Part shown: in pieces, positions 34,409 through 41,981 of the stretch
Numbering within the stretch: position 1 is the first letter of the stretch
Layout of the letters: each line of letters opens with the position of its first letter
Translations under genes and position numbers: made by a program
Notes under the pieces: generated by a model
What the model was told of the DNA's origin: nothing
Seen by the model: the letters and a program-made list of their open reading frames with translations, nothing else
Databases searched by the model: none
Source of the DNA: JAICKM01 sp038228295
GTDB taxonomy: Bacteria > Chloroflexota > Chloroflexia > QHBQ01 > JAICKM01
Length of the DNA stretch: 64,000 nt
Assembly (NCBI GenBank): GCA_038228295.1
Contig: JBBRPH010000012.1
Coordinates: 1-64,000, forward strand
Direction of reading: 5' to 3'

Positions 34409-34858
34409 CTATTGTTCCTCACTTCGGGGTTGCTTAAGCCGGCTGAGCGTTTGGTCCACCTTTACGCCGGTGATACTACTCCGAAACCGACCTGTCAGGT
34501 AACGGATACGGCGGGTCAAATCCGCCGCCAGTGCCGATTGATCACGCAATTCTTGTTCTACCAACGCGCAAAACCCGCGCTCAAACGCCTGATCCATGCG
34601 GATCAGGTCGTTGAGATCCACACCCTCCGCTACGTTTTCTTGCGCGCCGGCCTGGAAGCCCTGAATAGTCGTGTTATCCAGCGTAAGCTTGCGGATGTTG
34701 TGCAGAACCTCGGCTATATCGCTCGCGGCGTTGTGCCGCAATGCGTCGGGGGTATAGGCGGCGTAATGACCGCCGGCCGCCCGCTGGGCAGCCTCCATGA
34801 CTGCGACAATGGCCGGCTCTTGGACTGTCAGAAAGTGGTCAATAGAATTGTAGTGCAC
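34409..34858 (-). CDS. Unrecognised paralogue D of a four-gene tandem family
   Basis: 149 residues, the longest copy, with an extra acidic tail (LKQPRSEEQ). It follows the recombinase-like gene by 29 bases and so is probably read from the same promoter. Its N-terminus keeps HYNSIDHFLTVQ and GGHYAAYTPDAL but differs from B and C at many silent sites, so it is an older duplicate. Confidence 0.8.
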   Translation of the reverse strand: MHYNSIDHFLTVQEPAIVAVMEAAQRAAGGHYAAYTPDALRHNAASDIAEVLHNIRKLTLDNTTIQGFQAGAQENVAEGVDLNDLIRMDQAFERGFCALVEQELRDQSALAADLTRRIRYLTGRFRSSITGVKVDQTLSRLKQPRSEEQ

Positions 34859-34887
34859 GGCCCTCCCCTGGTGGAGCGCCCTAGAAC

Positions 34888-35844
34888 CTAGCTAACTCCG
34901 GCCACGGGTGGAGAGGCTAGTTTCGTATAGCGTTGTACGCTACGGCGATTACGACTGTCGGGGGCCAAGCCGAGAATTTGCAGCAACTTGGTGTCGCCGG
35001 CCCCGGCTTTGGCTTGCCCCACTGCATAGGTGTCGCGTAGCGATTGGGGCGTGACCCGCTTACTGATGTCGGCGGCCAGCGCGACGCGATCCACCAGTTT
35101 GTTCACCGATTGGGGCATCATCTCAAACAGGCGACGTTCCGGCTTGTACTCAGCCAGGAACTGCTGGAACGCCTCGCCGAACTCGCGTGTGGCGGCCAAC
35201 TTGCGCTCTTTGGGCTGCCAGCGCACATCTTCGTAGAAGATATAGACCAAGGGTAGTTCCGGGTCGCTCATGTCCACATGGTCTACTTTGATCGCCAGCA
35301 GTTCGGCGCGCGTCAAACCCAGCTTGAGTAGCAACCAGACGATCAAGTAGGTGCGGAGATTTTCGCCGCGGGCGGCCTCCAGCAGCTTCTCGTGCTCGTC
35401 CGGGAACAGAACCTGTGGTGTTTTAAGTTGGATGAAGTCGGGATAGAATTTGTCGCTGGGATCTTCGGTTAGGATCTTTTCGTCTTTGATCAGATAGCGA
35501 AACAGGCCGCCGACCGAGGTCAGCCGGCGCTTGCGCGTCGACTTATTCAGCGCTTGGTCAAGGAAGCGGCGAATATCGGCATCGCTGATGCTGCTGATCT
35601 TTTTGGGCCCAATCGTGTCTTGTAGCAGCGACAGATCATACATATAGGAGGTGATCGTGTTGATCGGGCGGCGCTCTTGTTCGAGATGCCGTTTATACCA
35701 CCAGCGCGCAACCTCCAAGGAGGAGTTGATGGTGAGGTTCGGGATCTCCGCCACCGGCCGGATCAATTCGCCGCGCCCCGTCAACGTAAACAGGGGCGGC
35801 TGGACAGGGACTGTTTGCTTGGGTGCGTCTGCCATAGCCTCCAT
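34888..35844 (-). CDS. Tyrosine recombinase-like protein lacking the catalytic histidines
   Basis: 318 residues. A SAM-like core-binding domain (NTITSYMYDLSLLQDTI, STRKRRLTSVGGLFRYLI) precedes a recombinase fold with Arg I in GLTRAELLAIK, a Lys in WQPKERKLAAT, Arg II in TPQSLRDTYAV and Tyr in SVQRYTKL. The His of the HxxR box is Gln, the His after LR is Asp, and the usual LGH is LGL. Arg, Arg and Tyr remain, so activity is doubtful rather than excluded. Start has aaggaggagg upstream and TATAAT at 35867-35862 (minus), giving a short leader. No att-like repeat or phage gene adjoins. Confidence 0.8.
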   Translation of the reverse strand: MEAMADAPKQTVPVQPPLFTLTGRGELIRPVAEIPNLTINSSLEVARWWYKRHLEQERRPINTITSYMYDLSLLQDTIGPKKISSISDADIRRFLDQALNKSTRKRRLTSVGGLFRYLIKDEKILTEDPSDKFYPDFIQLKTPQVLFPDEHEKLLEAARGENLRTYLIVWLLLKLGLTRAELLAIKVDHVDMSDPELPLVYIFYEDVRWQPKERKLAATREFGEAFQQFLAEYKPERRLFEMMPQSVNKLVDRVALAADISKRVTPQSLRDTYAVGQAKAGAGDTKLLQILGLAPDSRNRRSVQRYTKLASPPVAGVS

Positions 35845-35861
35845 TGGACCTCCTCCTTCTT

Positions 35862-35867
35862 ATTATA
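35862..35867 (-). promoter_or_regulatory. -10 element upstream of the recombinase-like gene
   Basis: TATAAT on the minus strand, 17 bases before the ATG, just upstream of the aaggaggagg ribosome-binding site. It would drive the recombinase-like gene and perhaps the four paralogues behind it. Confidence 0.45.
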
Positions 35868-36003
35868 CGTCAGGAGCTAGGCAATTGCAATACATATCCC
35901 TCCTACTCAGTATCCCGACCCAGGCGATCTAGCTCTGGCACGCTATTTGCCCCAGCAATGGCGACAGATCTACCGCTTACTGGTAGGTGCAAGGAGAGAA
36001 ACT

Positions 36004-36492
36004 ATGAGCGATCAGCAGCACAAGGATTCACACAACGAAGCAGAGGGCGCACAGCCTGAACACCATGAGCAGCCCTGGCGCGAAGAACGGCACCAGCCGG
36101 AGCCGAAAGGTATCGAAGGGCTGCACGCGGGGCAACACGTCCCCGAAGACTTGCAGCGTCACGCCGGCCGCGACAGCGCCGTGGGCCGCGACAGTCGCGT
36201 AGCGGGTGACCAGTCCGGCGGCAGTGGGCGCGGCGAGGAAGGCGGCCTTGCTAGCGGCAGTAGCTACGGTACCGGCGGCGATAGCACTCATCAAGGCAGC
36301 ACCTCTACACCCGGCGGTCACACCGGCACTACCCACGCCGGCGGGCAGGGCCGGCGCACCGAAGGCGCGTTCGGCGAAGAGCAGGCGCGTGAGAATGCTA
36401 GCCCGCTCAACGACTTCCGTGATGCGGGCATCTCCAAGCGCGAGATTGGCTCTAGCGGTCCCGGCGACCGTACCCAAGGCGGCACGCAGTAG
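36004..36492 (+). CDS. Hydrophilic Gly/His/Gln-rich disordered protein
   Basis: 162 residues from ATG 36004 behind aaggagag. Almost no hydrophobic residues; rich in Gly, Ser, Thr, Glu, Gln, His and Arg (HEQPWREERHQPEPKG; SGRGEEGGLASGSSYGTGGD). The composition resembles stress-related hydrophilins or LEA-like proteins, so a desiccation or stress role is a guess. It is followed by a strong terminator facing the thioredoxins. Confidence 0.65.
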   Translation: MSDQQHKDSHNEAEGAQPEHHEQPWREERHQPEPKGIEGLHAGQHVPEDLQRHAGRDSAVGRDSRVAGDQSGGSGRGEEGGLASGSSYGTGGDSTHQGSTSTPGGHTGTTHAGGQGRRTEGAFGEEQARENASPLNDFRDAGISKREIGSSGPGDRTQGGTQ

Positions 36493-36515
36493 GTTCTAGG
36501 TTAGTGAGTGCCCAT

Positions 36516-36556
36516 AAAAACGGCGCATCCTTCGTCAAGAGGGATGCGCCGTTTTT
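36516..36556. terminator. Bidirectional rho-independent terminator
   Basis: aaaaacggcgcatcc and ggatgcgccgttttt form a 15-bp perfect stem including A- and T-tracts on both sides, between convergent genes. This is the cleanest terminator in the window. Confidence 0.92.
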
Positions 36557-36572
36557 GTCTTGATGAGCCCTG

Positions 36573-36911
36573 TCAGGCGATCGCCAGACCGAGCGCACGA
36601 TCAATTTGCAGCTTGAGTTGCGCTTTGGCCTTGAAGCCGATCAGCCGGTGGACCTCGTGCCCGCCCTGGAAGATCACCAGCGTAGGCATGGCGTGGACTC
36701 CGTAGGCGCTAGCCGAGTCCGTGTTCTCTTCGCTGTTCAGCGTGACGAACTGGACCCTGCCGCTATAGTCCTTGTGCAATTCTTCCAGTAGCGGCGCCGG
36801 CAGATCACAGGGGCGGCAATAGGGTGCCCAGAAATCCACCACAACCGGCACGGTGCTTTGCAGCACCGCCGCTGCAAAGGTTGCATCATCTACCGGGATC
36901 AGATTCGCCAT
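36573..36911 (-). CDS. Thioredoxin-like protein with a CRPC active site
   Basis: 112 residues with the thioredoxin fold pattern VVVDFWAPYCRPC, cis-Pro in AMPTLVIFQGG and GFKAKAQLK. The active site is CRPC rather than CGPC, which should alter redox potential or partner choice. Its N-terminus (MANLIPVDDATF) is clearly related to the next gene, so this is a tandem duplicate. A terminator separates the two. Confidence 0.9.
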   Translation of the reverse strand: MANLIPVDDATFAAAVLQSTVPVVVDFWAPYCRPCDLPAPLLEELHKDYSGRVQFVTLNSEENTDSASAYGVHAMPTLVIFQGGHEVHRLIGFKAKAQLKLQIDRALGLAIA

Positions 36912-36940
36912 TCAACACTCCTCGGTTTCATGCCGGAGAT

Positions 36941-36975
36941 AAAACAGGAGTGCAGAACTCGTCATCCTGCACTCC
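36941..36975 (-). terminator. Terminator after the upstream thioredoxin gene
   Basis: On the minus strand GGAGTGCAG...CTGCACTCC forms an 8-9 bp stem followed by TGTTTTAT, just past the stop of the CGPC thioredoxin gene. Confidence 0.7.
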
Positions 36976-36998
36976 CTGTTTTGCACTCCATATGTGCG

Positions 36999-37364
36999 TT
37001 AGCTGGCTTGTTCCGCCGGCAGGTGCTGGTGCTCCTGATGACCGAGGGCACGGTCGATCTGGCGCTTAAGCTGCGCTTTGGGTGCGAAGCCGACCAGCCG
37101 ATGCACTTCCTTGCCACCCTGGAAGATGACTAGAGTGGGGATGCTCTGGATGCCGTATTGGGTAGCCGAGTCGTAGTTTTCGTCGGTGTTGAGCTTGACG
37201 AATTCTACTGCGCCGCCGTACTCGTGGTGCAACTCCTCCAACACGGGAGCCATCATCTTGCACGGGCCACACCAGGGTGCCCAGAAATCTACAATGACAG
37301 GGGTCTTGCTCTCCAGCACCGAATGCTGGAACGTAGCATCATCAATATGCGCCAAATTTGCCAC
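36999..37364 (-). CDS. trxA: Thioredoxin
   Basis: 121 residues, canonical WCGPCKM active site in VIVDFWAPWCGPCKMMAP, cis-Pro in SIPTLVIFQGGKEV and VGFAPKAQLK. General protein disulfide reductase. The C-terminus has a His/Gln extension (GHQEHQHLPAEQAS) absent from the CRPC copy. A TATAAT (37429-37424, minus) lies about 60 bases upstream. Confidence 0.94.
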   Translation of the reverse strand: MANLAHIDDATFQHSVLESKTPVIVDFWAPWCGPCKMMAPVLEELHHEYGGAVEFVKLNTDENYDSATQYGIQSIPTLVIFQGGKEVHRLVGFAPKAQLKRQIDRALGHQEHQHLPAEQAS

Positions 37365-37512
37365 AGTTATGCTCCTTTCGCGCTACCTCCTCCGTAGGTG
37401 GGGCAGCCTATACGCTCTTATTATACCGCTATTGCGGGTCACTCACTAGTGAGCAGGGTTACAATCCGGTCAAGATAGAGTCTTTGCATAAGCCGTGCCG
37501 CGCCGGGTGCCG

Positions 37513-37962
37513 CTAAGGCGTGATCATGGTCTCGATCGCGGCTTTAGCTTTGCCCAGCATATCTTGCACATCCCGTTCGGTGCGTCGCTCCAAGATCAAC
37601 CGGTCGGCCACCTGGCCGAACACGCCGCCCGGCAGTGTATATTCCAGTTCCGTGGTCATCTCGGTGCCGCCCGGCATATCGGCCAGCGTATGGCTGCCCC
37701 GTGCCTTGCCGCCGCCCGGCGTGGCCCCCACGAAGGTCAATTTGTGCGGCGTAGCGACTTCGTGGATGCGCCAGGTCACATCAAGGGAGCGCCCCGCAAC
37801 GTGCAATTTCTCCGTCCACGCGGTGCCGACTTCCATCGCGTCGCTGGTTGCCTCTGCGATGGCCTCGGCGGCCCAGCGGTCGAGGTTCGCCGTATGCGTG
37901 ATAAAATCCCACACCTGCGCGACCGGAGCCGCGATGTTGATCGTCTCGCGTATGTGCGCCAT
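37513..37962 (-). CDS. SRPBCC (START/polyketide-cyclase-like) family protein
   Basis: 149 residues with the N-terminal signature ETINIAAPVAQVWDFITHTANLDRWA and the C-terminal long helix GQVADRLILERRTERDVQDMLGKAK. These are small helix-grip folds binding hydrophobic ligands. Ligand unknown. Monocistronic. Confidence 0.85.
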   Translation of the reverse strand: MAHIRETINIAAPVAQVWDFITHTANLDRWAAEAIAEATSDAMEVGTAWTEKLHVAGRSLDVTWRIHEVATPHKLTFVGATPGGGKARGSHTLADMPGGTEMTTELEYTLPGGVFGQVADRLILERRTERDVQDMLGKAKAAIETMITP

Positions 37963-38023
37963 ATACGCCTCCTATCTGTGGGTTGTGCGCCGTGGGGCGG
38001 GCGGTCAATCAGCGGCCTACGGC

Positions 38024-39733
38024 TCATGCCGCCGTAATCTGACCCACCGCGCCCAGGACGATTTCGCCTACAATGCGATCGTGCAAGCCGAACTCAGCCC
38101 CGGCGGCCTGGAACAGATCCGGCAGCGGGCGGCTGCTGCCCAGCGCTAACGCTTGCTTATACGCCTGCACCGCACCGCGCTCGTCGGTCAGCGAATTGAG
38201 CCAGACCCGCAAAGCGGCCAGCAAGGCGATGCCATACTCGACATAATAAAACGGAACGGTGAAAACGTGCGGATACTGCCAGCCGCTATCGCGCGTGCTT
38301 TCCAGACCGCTCCAATCCATGTCGGGTCGGAAACGCGCTTCTAGTTCGGCCCACTTGGCCCGCCGGGCGGCAGCATGGGGGTGATGCGTGGTATAGACCC
38401 AGTGTTGGAAGGCATCGATCATCGCCATGAACGGCAAGAAGCTAAGCGCAGCGCGGATCTGGTCGTCGCGCAACCGGCCCAGTTCCGCCGCTGTGTAGAA
38501 CTCACCCAGATAGGGGCGGGCTAGGAACTCCATCGCCTGCGAGGCGACTTCCGAAAACTCGTGTCCGGTGTGATGGTAGGATTCCAACGGCTGGTCGCGA
38601 GCCAGGAAGTAATGAAAAGCGTGCCCGCCTTCGTGCAACAACGTGTCCACATCGCGCTTGAGGCCCACCGCGTTCATGAAGATGAACGGCACGCGCCGCT
38701 CGCGTAGCGAGGTCATGTAGCCGCCGGGTGCTTTGCCCGGCCGGCTTCCCAGGTCCAGCAGTCGCTCGTCTACCATCGCGTTGTAAAAGCCGCCCAACTG
38801 CGGATCGATCTGCTCGATAATGCGCCGGCAACCGGCGATTAGTTCGTCTACTTCAGTGAACGGGCGTAGCGGGGGTTGCCCTTCGGGGTCCACCTGCGTA
38901 TCCCACGGGCGGAGGCTGTTATAGCCCAGCAGCCGGCGACGGCGTCCGTTGAACTCTGTGACCACCGGCACCACATGGCGCTCGATGGCGGCATGGAAGG
39001 CTAGGCAGTCGTCGGGCGTGTAGTCGAAGCGTAGCTTGTCGGCAAAGGAGTAGTCGCGGTAATCGGCATAGCCCGCATTGCGCGCGATTTGCTGCCGCAC
39101 CGGTAGCATTCGGTCGTATAGATCATCCAGTTTGGCTTCGTCAACGGCGCGTACTGCGTCGCGTGCGCGCCAGGCTTCTTCGCGTAAGGCGCGGTCGTTC
39201 TCTTCCAGAAACAGTCCCATCTGCTGCATCGTGCGCTGCTCACCGTGAAAGTCCACCATCTGGCTGCCGGTGATCTTATCGTACTCCTGCTCCATCCGTT
39301 GCACCTCGGTTTGGAGTGGCACGTTTGCGTCGCGGAATAATTCGACGCGCGCCTGCACTTCGCGCAAGAAGGTACCATACTGTGCCGGGTCGAGCCGGTC
39401 CAGCGCAGGCGAATCCAGCAGTTTACGCTGCAACTGGAAGTTGTTGCGCTCCAAGACCGGTAGCAACTCTTCGATTACGCGCAGGTAATGGGCTTCGGCG
39501 GCCGGGTCGGTGGTATTACACGACATAGTGATATAGGCCATGTTGTACACTTCGTCGGCTAGCGCGCTCACTTCGTCCCAATCGTGAATCCAGCCCACCA
39601 GCGCGGCATGATCCGGCAATGGGCGGGCGACTAGTTGTGCATACAGGGCGCTGATCGCGGCAGGATCGGCGGGATCGACATCCGCTCCCACAAAACGGCG
39701 CACCAGGGGTGCGGTACTTGGTTGCTCAGGCAC
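38024..39733 (-). CDS. M3-family oligoendopeptidase (PepF-like)
   Basis: 569 residues from GTG 39733, chosen because gaaggagga precedes it; the upstream TTG/ATG frame lacks similarity. The zinc site is LLHEGGHAFHYF with the third ligand Glu in HEFSEVASQAMEFL. The length matches the M3B oligoendopeptidase F group. Cytosolic cleavage of short peptides is expected. A TAGAAT -10-like sequence lies about 40 bases upstream. Confidence 0.93.
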   Translation of the reverse strand: MPEQPSTAPLVRRFVGADVDPADPAAISALYAQLVARPLPDHAALVGWIHDWDEVSALADEVYNMAYITMSCNTTDPAAEAHYLRVIEELLPVLERNNFQLQRKLLDSPALDRLDPAQYGTFLREVQARVELFRDANVPLQTEVQRMEQEYDKITGSQMVDFHGEQRTMQQMGLFLEENDRALREEAWRARDAVRAVDEAKLDDLYDRMLPVRQQIARNAGYADYRDYSFADKLRFDYTPDDCLAFHAAIERHVVPVVTEFNGRRRRLLGYNSLRPWDTQVDPEGQPPLRPFTEVDELIAGCRRIIEQIDPQLGGFYNAMVDERLLDLGSRPGKAPGGYMTSLRERRVPFIFMNAVGLKRDVDTLLHEGGHAFHYFLARDQPLESYHHTGHEFSEVASQAMEFLARPYLGEFYTAAELGRLRDDQIRAALSFLPFMAMIDAFQHWVYTTHHPHAAARRAKWAELEARFRPDMDWSGLESTRDSGWQYPHVFTVPFYYVEYGIALLAALRVWLNSLTDERGAVQAYKQALALGSSRPLPDLFQAAGAEFGLHDRIVGEIVLGAVGQITAA

Positions 39734-39896
39734 AGACAATCCTCCTTCGACTATGTGTAGTGGTCTTATTCTACCAGATGCCGGGGGGCGTTGCAACAGC
39801 CCGGCCGTCCTAACCTACACGCCGCGCCCCGCGGGGGCAAGTTGTGTTCTGCTGGTGCCTCTGCTAGAATAACGGCGACAAGGGAGGGACGGAACG

Positions 39897-41024
39897 ATGG
39901 CGCATCTACCGCCGGACAGGCCGGCTGTGTTGATCTATGCCGGCGGCAGCGTGTTCGGGCGGCTACTGGCCGCCGATTTGCTGGCCCACACCACGGCGCG
40001 GCTGCTGTTAGTAGGCCCCCAGCCGGATGCTGAGCGGGTGGCGGCGCGCGATCTCGATCCCAGCGGGGCGCGGGTGCGCGCCACCCACGCCGATCTGGCT
40101 GATGCCGCTGGGCTACAGCGCTTGTTAGTGGGTGTGGATGCCGCAGTTTGCTGCCTCCGTGGGTTTCAAGGGGTGCCGATTACGCTGGTGGAAGCGTGCA
40201 TGGCCGCCGGGGTGGCCTACTTCGACATTGCCGACAATCGCCATTTTGTGGCCCGCGTGCTGGACCAGCGGGCCGCGATTATGACGGCGGGCATTGTGGC
40301 GGGTACGGGACTGGGTGCGTTGCCGGGGCTGTCGGTACTGATGAGCGAGTACGCTCGCACCGAATTAGAACTGTATGAAGTGGCGCGGATCGATATTGCC
40401 TTCTATATCGGCAGCCATCGGGCGCGCGGCGTGGGGGCGCTGGCGGCCGCAGTGCGTAGCACCGGGCGCCCACTGGCCCGCCACGTCTATGGCTGGAGCG
40501 GGCGCCAGCGAGCCGATTTCCCGGCACCGATTGGCCGGCGCAAGGTCTACAACTTTGACGCGCCGGACTACGATCTGTTCCCTGACCTGTTCGATATGCG
40601 ACCCGACCGCATCCGTGTGCGCATGGGCTTCGACCGCGACCTCGTGAATCGGGGGCTGGCCGGGTTGGGTTTGCTGCGGCGCATGGGTTGGCGTTGGCGC
40701 TATAAAGGGCCATTCCTTACGGTGCTGCTGGGGCTATCGGCTCCCTTACGCGCTGTGAGTGAAGACGACGGCGCGATCCAGGCTTCCGTGCGTGGTATCG
40801 CCAGTCGTCCCGCTCGTCATGCGGTGATCCGGGTCGGCGTGCTGAATATCATCGCGCCCGATGCACGCTTGCTGTTCGTGCTGCCGTGCGCCCTGGCGGT
40901 GGCGCGTCACCTGGCCGATCCGCTGCCGCCGGGCCTGCTTGATTGGCGCACCTGGATCGCACCGTCCGCCATGTGGGATGCTTTGCGCGCCCGTGGCCTC
41001 ACCGTCACCTGGCAACGCGAGTAA
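39897..41024 (+). CDS. Saccharopine dehydrogenase-like NAD(P)-binding protein
   Basis: 375 residues. The N-terminal Rossmann motif is modified (VLIYAGGSVFGRLLA); then VRATHADLADAAGLQRLLVGVDAAVCCLRGF and GVAYFDIADNRHFV, as in saccharopine dehydrogenase NADP-binding proteins. TAGIVAGTGLGALPGLS matches the family substrate loop. Its role is unclear in bacteria lacking the lysine-saccharopine pathway. A TAGAAT and agggaggg ribosome site precede the ATG. Confidence 0.83.
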   Translation: MAHLPPDRPAVLIYAGGSVFGRLLAADLLAHTTARLLLVGPQPDAERVAARDLDPSGARVRATHADLADAAGLQRLLVGVDAAVCCLRGFQGVPITLVEACMAAGVAYFDIADNRHFVARVLDQRAAIMTAGIVAGTGLGALPGLSVLMSEYARTELELYEVARIDIAFYIGSHRARGVGALAAAVRSTGRPLARHVYGWSGRQRADFPAPIGRRKVYNFDAPDYDLFPDLFDMRPDRIRVRMGFDRDLVNRGLAGLGLLRRMGWRWRYKGPFLTVLLGLSAPLRAVSEDDGAIQASVRGIASRPARHAVIRVGVLNIIAPDARLLFVLPCALAVARHLADPLPPGLLDWRTWIAPSAMWDALRARGLTVTWQRE

Positions 41025-41040
41025 CGGTTCGGCGCCGGAT

Positions 41041-41262
41041 CTTGATCCACGCAAGAACGCGAAGAGGCACAAAGGGTCACAAAAGGTTCGTGGAGGTTGT
41101 GATTTACTGCTTGGCAGGAATGTACGGCATTTGTTTGGATCGCGATCCTTACGCTGTGTTGCGGACCGAAAATCTCAAATCCTTAAACCCCTACCCATCT
41201 TCACGGTTTTCCGCAGATAAATCCGTCTTGGTGATCCTTCGTGTCTCTTCGTGATCCAAAGG
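41041..41262. repeat. Imperfect inverted decamer-repeat element
   Basis: Decamers related to GATCCACGAA occur on the plus strand at 41041-41090 (gatccacgca, agaacgcgaa, gaggcacaaa) and in the opposite orientation at 41226-41262 (ttcgtgtctc, ttcgtgatcc). The core of about 130 bases is AT-richer than its surroundings. Same layout as the 26.98-27.16 kb element. Lies between the convergent saccharopine-like gene and greA. Confidence 0.7.
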
Positions 41263-41273
41263 TGCATACGGGA

Positions 41274-41744
41274 TCATTCCACTTTGAGGATTTGCATCTC
41301 CATATGGCCGGCCAGCGTCTCGATCTGGACGGTTTCGCCGACTTTGCGCCCAACGAGTGCTGCGCCGATAGGTGAGGCAGTGGAGATTTTATGCTGGCGA
41401 GGGTTGGACTCGGCGGGACTGACGATGCGCCAGCTTTCTTCTTCAGTGCCGTCGGAGGGGCGTACAGTGACGGTGCGGCCCACAGCCACCGTTTCGGTGG
41501 TGCCGGTGTTATCGATCACGCGCCCGTGGCGCAGGGTCTGTTCCAGGCTGCGGATCTCGCCTTCGAGGAACGCCTGCTCGCGCTTGGCATCTTCGTATTC
41601 GCCGCTTTCGCTGATGTCGCCGTCGTCTTTCGCGCCGCGAATGCGCTCGGCCACTTCCCGCCGGCGGCTGGTGCGCAGAAACTCGAGTTTGGCTTCGAGT
41701 TCGACTTTGCCTTCCGCCGTCAGATAGACAATTTGCTCGGTCAT
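41274..41744 (-). CDS. greA: Transcription elongation factor GreA
   Basis: 156 residues, full length. N-terminal coiled coil (VELEAKLEFLRTSRRREVAERIRGAKDDGDISESGEYEDAK) carries the acidic tip that reaches the polymerase active site. The C-terminal domain ends in SPIGAALVGRKVGETVQIETLAG. It rescues backtracked RNA polymerase by stimulating transcript cleavage. A TATATG-like hexamer lies about 50 bases upstream. Confidence 0.95.
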   Translation of the reverse strand: MTEQIVYLTAEGKVELEAKLEFLRTSRRREVAERIRGAKDDGDISESGEYEDAKREQAFLEGEIRSLEQTLRHGRVIDNTGTTETVAVGRTVTVRPSDGTEEESWRIVSPAESNPRQHKISTASPIGAALVGRKVGETVQIETLAGHMEMQILKVE

Positions 41745-41812
41745 CGCTTTTCCTACTCTCTACCGCCTCCGCGTAGAAGGCATCCATATACCAGCACGCC
41801 ACGAGTACGGGG

Positions 41813-41847
41813 GTCTAAACAAATGCCCCCGCGCTCCGGCGGGGGTC
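41813..41847 (-). terminator. Terminator after the ImmA-helicase operon
   Basis: On the minus strand CCCCCGC...GCGGGGG forms a hairpin followed by CATTTGTTTAG, about 140 bases past the fusion-gene stop. The tail is only partly T-rich. Confidence 0.55.
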
Positions 41848-41981
41848 CATACGTTGCACGGCGGGCGATTGTCCCATCTCGCCCGCTGCCTGATCAACGT
41901 ATAGATGTTATAGCAGAAAAAGCGGCAAGATGCAAGGGGTTACGGGTACAATAGGCCGAAAGTACTAGTTGCTGCGTCCCA

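Noticed and set aside
34888..35844. Possibility that the recombinase and paralogues form an integrated phage or island
   Set aside because: No attachment-site repeat, tRNA, phage or other mobility gene is visible, and base composition is similar to the surroundings.
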